Positions 31,151-39,023 of a stretch of 64,000 bases of DNA are shown piece by piece; position 1 is the stretch's first letter; each line of letters starts with the position of its first letter. The notes beneath the pieces are model-generated. The model made no database searches, had not been told where the DNA came from, and saw nothing but the letters and a program-made list of their open reading frames with translations. The DNA is from JAZDPK01 sp043797615 (GTDB taxonomy: Bacteria; Patescibacteriota; Patescibacteriia; UBA11705; JABHMO01). The position numbers were made by a program, and so were the translations under genes. Location: contig JAZDPK010000035.1 of assembly GCA_043797615.1 (NCBI GenBank), positions 1 through 64,000 on the forward strand. The letters run 5' to 3'.

Positions 31151-33289
31151 CTAAAAGCCGTTCGGCGCAACACCGGGCGGCTTTTTTATTTGTCCGAAAA
31201 ATTGAGCGAAATTATTTTCTGTTTGTTTTTTCCTTTCCGCCATTTCTTTTTTCAATTCTCTTACCTCATCTCTTAAAATCGCCGCCAATTCAAATTCCAG
31301 CTTCTTCGCCGCGTCGCGCATTTGTTGTTCCTTGTCTTTGATAATAACATCCAGAGGCCGTCCGTCGCCCAGGATATCAAGTTGCGCAGTTGTTCTTTTG
31401 TTTTTTTGATTTTTTGATTTCTTGTTTTCTTGCTTCAGCGTCAATCCAAAGTCCTTTAAGATATTCCGGATCGTTTTCTCAATCGTCTTCGGCGTAATGC
31501 CGTGTTTTTTATTGTACGCCAATTGGATTTTGCGGCGGCGGTTGGTTTCGCTAAGCGCGCGCTTGATCGAGCCGGTCATTTGATCGGCGTAAATCAAAAC
31601 TTTGCCGTTGACGTTTCTGGCGGCGCGGCCGATTGTTTGAATCAAACTTGTTTCGCTGCGCAGGAATCCTTCCTTGTCGCCGTCAAGAATCGCGACCAGC
31701 GAAACCTCGGGCATGTCGAGTCCTTCGCGCAATAAATTCACGCCGACAAGAACATCATACTTGCCGGTGCGCAAGTCGTTGATGATTTGAATGCGTTCCA
31801 GCGTTTGCACGTCGCTGTGCAGGTAAGCGACCTTGATCTTTTTTTCCTTAAGATATTCCGATAAATCCTCGGCCATGCGTTTTGTTAAGGTCGTGACCAA
31901 AGTCCGTTCGTGATTTTTAATTTGTTGATCAATCCTTTGGATTAGATCCTCAATTTGAGACTGACTATTGTGAGTCGGCACATCATTAATGATGTGCTTA
32001 CTATTTCCGGTAATCGGCTTAATAATAATTTCCGGATCGATCAATCCCGTCGGCCTGACGATCTGCTCGACGATTTGTTCGCTTTTTTGCGTTTCATAAT
32101 CCGCCGGCGTGGCTGAAGTGTAGATCGTTTGTTTTGTCCGAAGTTCGAATTCGTCGAAAGTGAGCGGCCGGTTGTCGAACGCGCTCGGCAAGCGGAATCC
32201 GTGCTCGATCAAAACGCTTTTGCGCGCTTTGTCGCCATTGTACATGGCGCGGATCTGCGGCAGAGTGGCGTGCGATTCGTCGATCACGGTTAAAAAGTCT
32301 TTCGAGCTTTCTTTAAAATAATCCAGCAATGAAAATGGCGGCTCGCCAACGTTTCTGCCGTCGAAATGGCGCGAATAATTTTCTATACCGCTGCAATAGC
32401 CCACGTTCTCGATCATTTCCAAATCGTATTTCACGCGCCGCTCCAAGCGCTCGTGTTCCAGCGGCAGATTTTTATCTTTGAAATATTTCAACCGTTCTTT
32501 CAATTCCGCTCTGATCGATTTGAACGCCGCGTCCCTGGTTTCTTCGCCGACAACGTAATGGCGGGCGGGGAAAATCCAGACGTCGCTTGTTTCTTCGATG
32601 GATTTCATGGTCACCGGATCGATTTTTTCAATTGAATCGATTTGTTCGGAAATTTCAAAGCGGTAAATATTATCCTCATTCACCGGCATGATGTCGAAGA
32701 TCTGTCCGTGCAATCTGAACTTTCCGCGCGTTAAATCGGAATTTGTGCGGTTAAATTGCATTTCGATCAGCTGCTCGGTTAAAGCGCGCCGATCCAGTTT
32801 CTGCCCTTTGGTCAAATGCAAAACGATTTTTTCGTATTCTTTCGGCGAGCCCAAACCGTAGATCGCGGACACGGACGCGACGATGATCACGTCTTTTCTT
32901 GTTAACAGAGCTTGCGTGCAGGCGTGGCGCAGGCGGTCGATTTCTTCGTTGATCTGCGATTCTTTCTCGATATAAGTGTCGGTGTGCGGCAGATACGCTT
33001 CCGGCTGGTAATAATCGTAATAGCTGACGAAATATTCCACCGCGTTGGCCGGAAAAAATTCGCGGAATTCGTTGCACAGTTGCGCTGCCAGCGTTTTGTT
33101 GTGGGCGATGACGAGCGTGGGCTTTTGAAATTTTTCAATGACATTCGCAATCGTAAAAGTCTTGCCCGAGCCGGTAACGCCGAGCAATGTTTGTTTTTCC
33201 AAACCACGCTCAAGTCCGGCGAATAATTTTTCAATCGCTTGGGGTTGATCGCCGGCGGGGTTGTAGTTTGATTTTAGTTTGAAGTTCAT
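31151..33289 (-). CDS. uvrB: UvrB, excinuclease subunit B, with an insertion
   Basis: 712 residues. Helicase-like damage-verification subunit. Walker A GVTGSGKT (37-44), beta-hairpin region (YYDYYQPEAYLPHTDTYIEK), DEAD-like DESHATLPQ, motifs V/VI (VGVNLLREGLDMPEVSL; QTIGRAARN) and C-terminal UVR motif (KKLEFELAAILRDEVREL). Between I-K-P-I and Q-I-E-D-L, where homologues have two or so residues, about 16 extra ones (including NSKHIINDVPTHNS, near 431-446) are encoded by a region with a perfect 20-bp palindrome at 31978-31997. The helicase motifs are intact, so it is probably functional. Confidence 0.95.
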   Translation of the reverse strand: MNFKLKSNYNPAGDQPQAIEKLFAGLERGLEKQTLLGVTGSGKTFTIANVIEKFQKPTLVIAHNKTLAAQLCNEFREFFPANAVEYFVSYYDYYQPEAYLPHTDTYIEKESQINEEIDRLRHACTQALLTRKDVIIVASVSAIYGLGSPKEYEKIVLHLTKGQKLDRRALTEQLIEMQFNRTNSDLTRGKFRLHGQIFDIMPVNEDNIYRFEISEQIDSIEKIDPVTMKSIEETSDVWIFPARHYVVGEETRDAAFKSIRAELKERLKYFKDKNLPLEHERLERRVKYDLEMIENVGYCSGIENYSRHFDGRNVGEPPFSLLDYFKESSKDFLTVIDESHATLPQIRAMYNGDKARKSVLIEHGFRLPSAFDNRPLTFDEFELRTKQTIYTSATPADYETQKSEQIVEQIVRPTGLIDPEIIIKPITGNSKHIINDVPTHNSQSQIEDLIQRIDQQIKNHERTLVTTLTKRMAEDLSEYLKEKKIKVAYLHSDVQTLERIQIINDLRTGKYDVLVGVNLLREGLDMPEVSLVAILDGDKEGFLRSETSLIQTIGRAARNVNGKVLIYADQMTGSIKRALSETNRRRKIQLAYNKKHGITPKTIEKTIRNILKDFGLTLKQENKKSKNQKNKRTTAQLDILGDGRPLDVIIKDKEQQMRDAAKKLEFELAAILRDEVRELKKEMAERKKQTENNFAQFFGQIKKPPGVAPNGF
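31153..31187 (+). terminator. Terminator embedded in the uvrB 3' coding end
   Basis: AAAAGCCG pairs with CGGCTTTT followed by T. On the minus strand the same bases encode the last UvrB residues (KPPGVAPNGF and stop). Confidence 0.8.
31978..31997. repeat. Perfect 20-bp palindrome in uvrB
   Basis: GCACATCATTAATGATGTGC, followed on the plus strand by TTACTAT, so that GCTTACTAT resembles the loop side of the 25839 hairpin (CTTACTAT). Lies in the extra UvrB segment. Confidence 0.8.
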
Positions 33290-33297
33290 ATCCTTAC

Positions 33298-33340
33298 GCT
33301 GTCATTGCGAGGAGCTTCAACGACGAAGCAATCTGCATTG
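33298..33340. repeat. GTCATTGCGAGGAGC dispersed repeat
   Basis: GTCATTGCGAGGAGCTTCAA then CGACGAAGCAATCTGC; matches the copy at 6632-6672. Versions of this repeat occur in many unrelated bacterial groups. Confidence 0.7.
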
Positions 33341-33430
33341 ACAGCGGTAATAGTATAGTAATCGTACCCGATTGCTCTTAATTTTTCAAGTATAATAACA
33401 AAAAATCACCGAAATATATCGTTGATTTTA

Positions 33431-33528
33431 TGGTGGGCCGGGATGGATTCGAACCATCGAAGGCGCAAGGCCAGCAGATTTATGCCGCTTCAAGCGGCAC
33501 CCCGCAGAATGCGGTGGCAGTCTGCCCC
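33431..33528 (-). pseudogene. Disrupted tRNA-Tyr: 3' portion with an interrupted anticodon loop
   Basis: Read on the minus strand: ACGGGGCAGACTG, then 35 bases of two hairpins (CCGCATTCTGCGG and GCCGCTTGAAGCGGC), then TAAATCTGC, a long variable arm, T arm GATGG-TTCGAAT-CCATC, CCGGCCC, A, CCA. Joining CTG to TAAA restores a Tyr anticodon loop (GTA). The 5' acceptor strand (GGGCCGG expected) and D stem are absent; the stop codon of the GIY-YIG gene lies where they should be. Confidence 0.75.
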
Positions 33529-33529
33529 G

Positions 33530-33778
33530 TTATTTGATTCCATTGACTAATTTTTTGAACGCTTCGCCGCCTTTATATGATTTGATTTGCATCTCGCGCT
33601 TATAAGCTTCATTTTTAGTCCCAAAATTTTCAGTATACACAACATGCCATGGTCTGCCGGTTTTTGTTGAGCGAACTTCGCCGCTATTATGTTGTTTTAA
33701 CCTGTTTGCCAAATTTTCCGTGTGTCCTGTGTAATATTTTTTGTTAATTTCACTTTGTTGAATATAAACTGTATACAT
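33530..33778 (-). CDS. Small GIY-YIG endonuclease-like protein (tRNA-Tyr locus)
   Basis: 82 residues, the UPF0213/YhbQ-like size. YTVYIQQSEINKKYYTGHT replaces the G-I-Y...Y-I-G core (V-Y-I ... Y-T-G), followed by N-L-x-x-R-L-x-Q-H and K-R-E-x-Q-I-K-S-Y-K. Starts 10 bases after the 3' end of the intact tRNA-Tyr on the same strand, without a ribosome site, and its stop touches a tRNA-Tyr fragment. The placement resembles an element lodged in a tRNA gene. The family is nuclease-like; no partner gene is present. Confidence 0.82.
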   Translation of the reverse strand: MYTVYIQQSEINKKYYTGHTENLANRLKQHNSGEVRSTKTGRPWHVVYTENFGTKNEAYKREMQIKSYKGGEAFKKLVNGIK

Positions 33779-33787
33779 TGATTTTTA

Positions 33788-33873
33788 TGGTGGGCAGTGT
33801 AGGATTTGCACCTACGAAGGCCGGAGCCAACAGATTTACAGTCTGTCCCGTTTGACTACTTCGGTAACTGCCC
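33788..33873 (-). tRNA. tRNA-Tyr (GTA)
   Basis: Acceptor GGGCAGT/ACTGCCC, anticodon stem ACAGA/TCTGT with loop CTGTAAA (GTA), long class II variable arm, T arm GTAGG-TGCAAAT-CCTAC, encoded CCA. The T loop has G where position 55 is normally U. Confidence 0.95.
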
Positions 33874-33919
33874 ATGATTAAAGTGCAAAATACAAAATTA
33901 AATTAAATTGAGCAATTGC

Positions 33920-33948
33920 ATTATATCAGCAAATTAATTTCAATGCAA
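33920..33948 (-). promoter_or_regulatory. Promoter of tRNA-Tyr
   Basis: On the minus strand TTGCAT (33948-33943), 17 bp, TATAAT (33925-33920). Confidence 0.8.
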
Positions 33949-34077
33949 GTCGCCGAATTTCGTGTTATGATGTTAATTGCTTTTAATGAATGGCTAAAAT
34001 TAAACGTTTAACGAGAAAAATTGTAATATTTTCTAATTTTCACGTTATAATAGCAGAGGGGTTATTAACCAATCATT

Positions 34078-34632
34078 ATGTTTAACGAGAAAAAACTGAT
34101 CGCTAAAGCCAAACACGACAAAGAATCGTTCCTGGCGCTGTACAATATTTATTATCCGAAAATATACGCCTATGTTTTAGCGCGCGCTAAAAACAGGGAA
34201 CTGGCGGAAGATATTTTGCAGGATACTTTCATTAAAGCTCTGCAGGCGCTGAAAAATTACGAATACACCGGCAAATCATTCGGCGCGTGGCTTTTTCGCA
34301 TCGCGACGAACAAGCTGAAAGACCACTGGCGCGCCGGCAACAAGACCGTGAGCTATGCCGACGGCGAAGAGTTGGAATTAAAGTCGGGTGCGGTCAATTC
34401 AACTGAACAAATATTTGTCGACGAAGAAAATTTGCAATTGCAAAACGAACAACAGCGGAAATTGTTCGCCGGTTTAAACAAGCTGTCGCCGGAAGAAAAA
34501 GAATTGATCACTTTAAAATATTTTTCCAAGCTCGCGTACAAAGACGTCGCCGCAATTTATAAAATAACCCCCGGCCACGTGGCTGTGCGCTTGCATAGAG
34601 TTTTAAATAAGTTAAAAAAAACAATAATTTAG
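34078..34632 (+). CDS. ECF-type RNA polymerase sigma factor
   Basis: 184 residues. Region 2: FLALYNIYYPKIYAYVLAR, LAEDILQDTFIKALQAL and GAWLFRIATNKLKDHWR; region 4: LSPEEKELITLKYFSKLAYKDVAAI with helix-turn-helix PGHVAVRLHRVLNKLK. Standard ECF length. A TATAAT lies at 34046-34051. The next gene, 96 bases on, encodes a membrane protein with a cytoplasmic N-terminus and is a plausible regulator (anti-sigma) of this factor. Confidence 0.93.
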   Translation: MFNEKKLIAKAKHDKESFLALYNIYYPKIYAYVLARAKNRELAEDILQDTFIKALQALKNYEYTGKSFGAWLFRIATNKLKDHWRAGNKTVSYADGEELELKSGAVNSTEQIFVDEENLQLQNEQQRKLFAGLNKLSPEEKELITLKYFSKLAYKDVAAIYKITPGHVAVRLHRVLNKLKKTII

Positions 34633-34639
34633 GAATGCA

Positions 34640-34720
34640 AAATGTGATAAATGGGATAAATGAGATTGGCTTGGTAATTTTGTCTATACAATCGCGTTTA
34701 TCTCGTTTATCCCGTCTTTA
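34640..34720. repeat. GGGATAAATGAGATTGG inverted repeat, copy 2 (uninterrupted site)
   Basis: TGATAAATGGGATAAATGAG (34644-34663) and CGCGTTTATCTCGTTTATCC form a roughly 25-bp imperfect stem just before the DUF4349 gene. It is the empty version of the sequence that is split by a palindromic element at 50073-50140. Confidence 0.8.
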
Positions 34721-34728
34721 CAAATCAT

Positions 34729-35889
34729 ATGAATTTAAATTATAAAAAACTAATTCTTGACGCCGAAACCGAAAAGATCAAAGACGAATTGAAAAATGCC
34801 GGTTCGAAATTGCAGGAAAAGGCGAGCGAGCCGCAAGGCCGTTTACTGTCCGAGCTTTCGGACATGTACGATCGGACGGAAGAAAACAAAGCGCGGAAAG
34901 TTAAAACGTATTTGTTCAAGCCGTACGTCTGGGCGCCGGTCTTGGCCGTGGTTATAATCGCCATTGTCGGATTTAACATGATGAATCAGCCGCCGGTTTA
35001 CATGAAATATCCGGATCCGATTTACTACAACTTAGGCGGAATGGAATCCGCGACCGGTTCAAGCTCGATGGATGTTGGAATCGGTTCGTCGTCGACAAGC
35101 TTTGCGCAGCCGCAAGCCACGTTCAAGCAAAGATTCATTGAAAATTTGGGACAGCACGCGGCCAGTCCTGAGGACATCGCGAAAGCCGGTTCCATGCTTG
35201 AGAAGGACGTGAACGTCAATATCATGTTAGTGAAAAAGGTGGACAGCGTCGAGCTTTTCGCGAAAACAATATTCGAACCGCTGGGCGGCTACGTTCAAAA
35301 TATCGGCCAGAACAATTATTACGGAGATGATAATTCGTTCTGGGTGCGCGGCCGGATCCCGGCGGATAAAATGGACTTGTTCAGAATGTCGTTGAAAAAT
35401 TTCGTCGGCAAAGACAAGTATTATCAGGAAAATCTGAGCGCGCAGTCGCGGACCGCGGATATCGTTGTTATCGATCAAAATATCAAGTCGGTTCAAGACA
35501 CGATCAATTATTTGAAAGCCGGCATTGCCAAAGAAACGGATGAAGTGAAAAAGTCGGCATTGCAAAAACAGTTGAACCAAAATAACGCATATTTGAAAGA
35601 GCGCGAACAAACGAAAAAAGAAATCCTGGCGCAGGTGAATTATGTCGACGTCAGTCTGAACGCGCAAACGATTCCGAATTTCTGGAGCGCGAAAAACATC
35701 AATGACATTCAAAATTATTTCTACGGATACGAAAGCGTGTCGCTCTGGAGCCAGATGCTGATCAACGCTTTGTTCGTCTGCATCGGCGCGCTGAAAATAT
35801 TGAGCTGGACGTTCTGGGCGATTATCATCGTTGTCTGGTTAATCATTAGAAAACGCCGGAAGAACAAGTGGCTTGAACAAATGGAATAA
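34729..35889 (+). CDS. DUF4349 membrane protein, putative anti-sigma partner
   Basis: 386 residues. Cytoplasmic N-terminus (about 65 residues, charged), one helix (WAPVLAVVIIAIVGFNMM), an extracytoplasmic DUF4349 domain about 150-320 (VKKVDSVELFAKTIFEPLGG; FWVRGRIPADKMDLF; a coiled-coil with AGIAKETDEVKKSALQKQL; ILAQVNYVDVSL) and C-terminal membrane helices ending RKRRKNKWLEQ. Gene order sigma factor then membrane protein is the common ECF/anti-sigma pairing; DUF4349 could sense an envelope signal. The pairing is inferred from context. Confidence 0.82.
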   Translation: MNLNYKKLILDAETEKIKDELKNAGSKLQEKASEPQGRLLSELSDMYDRTEENKARKVKTYLFKPYVWAPVLAVVIIAIVGFNMMNQPPVYMKYPDPIYYNLGGMESATGSSSMDVGIGSSSTSFAQPQATFKQRFIENLGQHAASPEDIAKAGSMLEKDVNVNIMLVKKVDSVELFAKTIFEPLGGYVQNIGQNNYYGDDNSFWVRGRIPADKMDLFRMSLKNFVGKDKYYQENLSAQSRTADIVVIDQNIKSVQDTINYLKAGIAKETDEVKKSALQKQLNQNNAYLKEREQTKKEILAQVNYVDVSLNAQTIPNFWSAKNINDIQNYFYGYESVSLWSQMLINALFVCIGALKILSWTFWAIIIVVWLIIRKRRKNKWLEQME

Positions 35890-35902
35890 CATTATTCGTA
35901 AA

Positions 35903-35932
35903 AAAAGATCGGTCGATATGGGCCGGTCTTTT
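35903..35932 (+). terminator. Intrinsic terminator of the sigma operon
   Basis: AAAGATCGG pairs with CCGGTCTTT. Confidence 0.8.
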
Positions 35933-35992
35933 CAGTTGAATTCCGGCGGATAAAGTGCTATCATTAAATCAAATAATTAACCGTAAAAAAAT

Positions 35993-36070
35993 ATGGGAAT
36001 GAGCCTTTCTCCAAGTTTAGAATAGCCGAAAAAAACAGAGCAAAACATCGATCTTGGCCCTGTTTATGAA
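35993..36070 (+). pseudogene. Likely original N-terminus of the phosphoribosyltransferase, closed by an in-frame TAG
   Basis: ATG at 35993 reads MGMSLSPSLE, then TAG at 36023, then PKKTEQNIDLGPVYELKEPM in the same frame, running without a break into the gene at 36071. One base (TAG from CAG or similar) separates this from an intact N-terminus. Confidence 0.6.
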
Positions 36071-36829
36071 TTGAAAGAGCCGATGCAGAATATCCTTGAG
36101 CAAATGCGCGATCGCATCGACAACAAGGAATACAAGTTGATCATCGGCGACGACGCGTCCGGTAGAATTCCGACTTTTATTTTTCGAAAATTTTTGAAAA
36201 AAGTTTACGGCAAGGAAGACGCGAAAAAATTGCAAACGCTGTTTTTTGCCGGATTCGGCGCGGGCGGGGAGCTAAGAAGAAAAATAAATTTGGGAGAAAA
36301 CGGATTGGTTGATAAAAAACAAAAAATGTCAGATTTTATTTCTCAACACTCGATTAAATTAAATGCAGAGGAGAGAGTTTTATTGGTTACCGACACGATA
36401 AATACCGGTTCCTCAATAAAACCGATGATTGAAGCGCTTCAAGCATTGGGATACGCCGTGGATGTTGCAACTGTCGGCGTATGTAAAATTAACATTGAAG
36501 ATAGGACAGATCTTTCCGACGAAGAAAAAACAGATTCGCTTAAAGAAAAATTTAATTGTGATGTGTTTGTCGGGTTGCATGAGCCACCGGAAATTTGGGG
36601 AAAAGATGAACTTAATGGCGTTTTTAAATTTGAAAAAGATCTGCATTCAACAATCATTGCAAGCGTTGCCAGAGATAAATTCATCGTCGATAAAAAAGTT
36701 TCCCTTGCCCGACGCGCGGCGAACGAAGTGGCGGACGAGCTGGCGGAGTGGTATGCAGCATTGTCATCCTGCCCTGAATTTAATTCAGGGGATTCAGAAT
36801 CGGACAATGCTGTGAAAAAATCAAAATAA
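36071..36829 (+). CDS. Type I phosphoribosyltransferase-like protein
   Basis: 252 residues from TTG 36071 (ATG 36083 also possible). The PRPP loop VLLVTDTINTGSSIKPM (Asp-Thr...Thr-Gly) and an upstream IIGDDASGRIPTFIFRK mark the PRT fold; it has extra segments and no recognised acceptor pocket, so the substrate is unknown. The natural start may be ATG 35993, which is cut off by TAG at 36023. The last residues (SCPEFNSGDSESDN) come from a CCCTGAATTTAATTCAGGG repeat that runs into the gene end. Confidence 0.75.
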   Translation: MKEPMQNILEQMRDRIDNKEYKLIIGDDASGRIPTFIFRKFLKKVYGKEDAKKLQTLFFAGFGAGGELRRKINLGENGLVDKKQKMSDFISQHSIKLNAEERVLLVTDTINTGSSIKPMIEALQALGYAVDVATVGVCKINIEDRTDLSDEEKTDSLKEKFNCDVFVGLHEPPEIWGKDELNGVFKFEKDLHSTIIASVARDKFIVDKKVSLARRAANEVADELAEWYAALSSCPEFNSGDSESDNAVKKSK

Positions 36830-37034
36830 TTTTCCTGAGATGTCGGATTCTGAATCCCGCATATCATGTAATTTGCATTTATGTGACGCAGCGGGTTCAG
36901 AATGACATCTCTGGGTTTTTTCCGCTGTTATTCTTCCGTTAATTACCGGAGCTCGATTCAGGGCGGGGTCGGACAATTGTTTATCTCCGCTGTCACCCTG
37001 AACTTGATTCAGGGTCGGACAGTTGTATGATTAA
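36764..37034. repeat. Cluster of TTCAGG/CCTGAA palindromes
   Basis: CCCTGAATTTAATTCAGGG (36772-36790), GATGTCGGATTCTGAATCC / GGGTTCAGAATGACATC (36839-36911), and CACCCTGAACTTGATTCAGG (36995-37014). A further GGATCCTGAATCGAGTTCAG-type copy follows at 37346-37376, so the GIY-YIG gene at 37041 is flanked by them. Confidence 0.75.
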
Positions 37035-37040
37035 TGACTT

Positions 37041-37334
37041 ATGAGAAGTTACAATTATTACGTTTATATAATGGCCAGCGACAGATGGACTTTGTACATC
37101 GGCGTGACAAACGATCTTGTCCGTCGAATAAGCGAGCATAAACTTAAATTAAGTCCCAAAAGTTTTACCGCGCGTTACAATATTCTGAAATTAGTTTATT
37201 ACGAGCATTTTACAGATGTGAATGCCGCTATTGCGCGCGAAAAACAATTGAAAAATTGGCGTCGCAAGTGGAAATTGGATTTGATAAAAGAAAACAATCC
37301 TGATTTTCTTGATTTAAGCGATAAATTGCGTTAG
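37041..37334 (+). CDS. Small GIY-YIG endonuclease-like protein
   Basis: 97 residues. NYYVYIMASDRWTLYIGVTN carries the V-Y-I ... Y-I-G core, then DLVRRISEHKLKL, an EH and AIAREKQLKNWRRKWK. Same family as the proteins at 33530 and 52286 but clearly diverged. Framed on both sides by TTCAGG palindromes; no ribosome site. Members are abundant in Patescibacteria; the substrate is unknown. Confidence 0.85.
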   Translation: MRSYNYYVYIMASDRWTLYIGVTNDLVRRISEHKLKLSPKSFTARYNILKLVYYEHFTDVNAAIAREKQLKNWRRKWKLDLIKENNPDFLDLSDKLR

Positions 37335-37433
37335 TTCGTCGCGATGTCGGATCCTGAATCGAGTTCAGGATGACATCGCTCTTTTTCCTTTGCATACAAT
37401 AATTTGGTTTGAGGTAATATCGCTAATAGATAT

Positions 37434-38531
37434 ATGAATATCGAAAATCTTTATGAAATTTTAACCGACCAGCCCGCGTACCGCATCAAGCAAGTCGAGC
37501 GCGCGGTGTTTTTCAATTTAATCGAAAGCTGGGACGAAGCCACGGCCTTGCCGAAAGATTTGCGGCGGAAATTGAACGACGAAGTTGATTTGCAAATAAA
37601 AAATCAATTGTTCAAATCAAAAAAAGGCGATTCGCAAAAAGCGCTGATTGAATTCTCCGATGGAAGCAAAGTGGAAACCGTTTTGATTCGGCATAATGAC
37701 GGTCCCCATACCAGCATAGACGCGGTACGGGGCAAGCGAAATACCGTCTGCGTTTCATCGCAAATCGGCTGTCCTCTGGACTGCGCGTTTTGCGCCACGG
37801 GGAAAATGGGATTTAAACGGAATCTAACCAAAGAGGAAATAGTTGAACAAGTTTTGTTTTGGAATAGATTGTTACGAACGCAGTACCATGGTTCTTACTA
37901 TGGAACTGAGGAAAAAAAAGAGCGGGACTGCTCGCCGGAGCTCGAAGAGCGTAGGCGGGTTTCCAATCTGGTGTTCATGGGCATGGGCGAGCCGTTTCTG
38001 AATTATGAAAACGTGATGAATGCGATAAAATTTTTAAATCGAAAAGAAATCTTCGGCATCGGCATGCGCAACATTTCCATTTCCACGATCGGCGTGCTGG
38101 AAGGCATTAAGAAATTCACCGATGAAGATTTGCAAATCAATCTGGCGATTTCTCTGCACGCGCCGAACGATAAATTGCGAACCGAACTTATTCCGGCGAA
38201 CAAAACTTGGCCGATAAAAAAAGTTTTAGCCGCTGTTGACGATTACATCGCCAAAACGAATCGCAAAGTGATGTTCGAATACATCATGATTAAAGACGTG
38301 AACGACAGCGACGCGGATGCACGCGAACTGGCCGGGCTCATGAAAAAGAAATTGTACCTGGTGAACTTAATTCCGTACAATGAAACGGAAAAATTCCATT
38401 CCTCTTTGAATAAGCGTATTGAAAAATTCAAAAACATTTTGGAGCGCGCCGGAGTGAATGTTACAAGGCGCCGAGCGTTCGGGCAGGATATCGACGCGGC
38501 GTGCGGGCAACTGGTTACACGACATTGCTGA
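37434..38531 (+). CDS. rlmN: RlmN, 23S rRNA/tRNA A2503 methyltransferase, with an insertion
   Basis: 365 residues. Radical-SAM methylation of adenine C2. The 4Fe-4S motif CPLDCAFC is at Cys113, 117 and 120; SAM-site FMGMGEPFLNY; the C-terminal catalytic Cys in DAACGQL. Residues about 150-176 (RTQYHGSYYGTEE and following) are extra compared with normal RlmN (FWNRLL...VSNLVFMG). They are encoded by a copy of the 25839 hairpin (37884-37908) and a second short palindrome. Core motifs are intact, so activity is likely retained. Confidence 0.93.
   Translation: MNIENLYEILTDQPAYRIKQVERAVFFNLIESWDEATALPKDLRRKLNDEVDLQIKNQLFKSKKGDSQKALIEFSDGSKVETVLIRHNDGPHTSIDAVRGKRNTVCVSSQIGCPLDCAFCATGKMGFKRNLTKEEIVEQVLFWNRLLRTQYHGSYYGTEEKKERDCSPELEERRRVSNLVFMGMGEPFLNYENVMNAIKFLNRKEIFGIGMRNISISTIGVLEGIKKFTDEDLQINLAISLHAPNDKLRTELIPANKTWPIKKVLAAVDDYIAKTNRKVMFEYIMIKDVNDSDADARELAGLMKKKLYLVNLIPYNETEKFHSSLNKRIEKFKNILERAGVNVTRRRAFGQDIDAACGQLVTRHC
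37884..37908. repeat. CATGGTTCTTACTATG hairpin in rlmN
   Basis: CCATGGTTCTTACTATGGAA and the following CTG are identical to 25843-25865. The eight-base loop GTTCTTAC is conserved. Confidence 0.85.
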
Positions 38532-38559
38532 TGCGAATGAACGGAGAATGCGAATGCCG

Positions 38560-38601
38560 CCTGCCTTCGCCGAAGCGTAGCGCCGGCTACGCGCAGGCAG
38601 G
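38560..38601. repeat. CCTGCC palindromic element (42 bp)
   Basis: CCTGCCTTCGCCGAAGC ... CGCGCAGGCAGG; intergenic, 28 bases after rlmN, in ATGCGAATG-type repetitive sequence. Confidence 0.8.
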
Positions 38602-38769
38602 CGAATGAAATCAATATAAGTATTTTAATTCGCATCATTTGCATTGAGCAATATTCGCATCAATAATGATGTTTATCTGTATCGACAGCGGAATTTCACG
38701 CCGTTCTCTTTCATGTCAAATGTTACATATTCAACGGATTGTTTTTTGAAAATCAAGAAAGGAGAAAAA

Positions 38770-39006
38770 ATGTTCAACTGGAAAAAATCAATGATCAGAT
38801 GCGGTTTGTCGGAAATTTTTACCGGTTTTGTTTTGCTCGGGATCGCAATACTCGAAATTCTCGGTTTCGATGTTATCGTTATCAAAGGAATTGAAGAAAA
38901 AATTTTTGCGACTGCGCTCTTAGCGCTCGGCGGAGTTATTTTTATCTTGATCGGTATTCAGAGCATTCGGACGAGAAACGATGTTTATGTCCAAAAGCGC
39001 CTTTGA
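38770..39006 (+). CDS. Small two-helix membrane protein
   Basis: 78 residues: two membrane helices (IFTGFVLLGIAILEILGF and IFATALLALGGVIFILIGI) joined by a short charged loop. AAAGGAG just upstream fixes ATG 38770; the longer frame starting at 38644 runs through repeat sequence. Own terminator. No homologue recognised. Confidence 0.6.
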   Translation: MFNWKKSMIRCGLSEIFTGFVLLGIAILEILGFDVIVIKGIEEKIFATALLALGGVIFILIGIQSIRTRNDVYVQKRL

Positions 39007-39023
39007 TCGAAAGTAATTTTGCA

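Noticed and set aside
33431..33528. A functional intron-containing tRNA-Tyr
   Set aside because: The acceptor 5' strand and D arm are missing, so it cannot fold as a tRNA by itself; kept as a disrupted copy.
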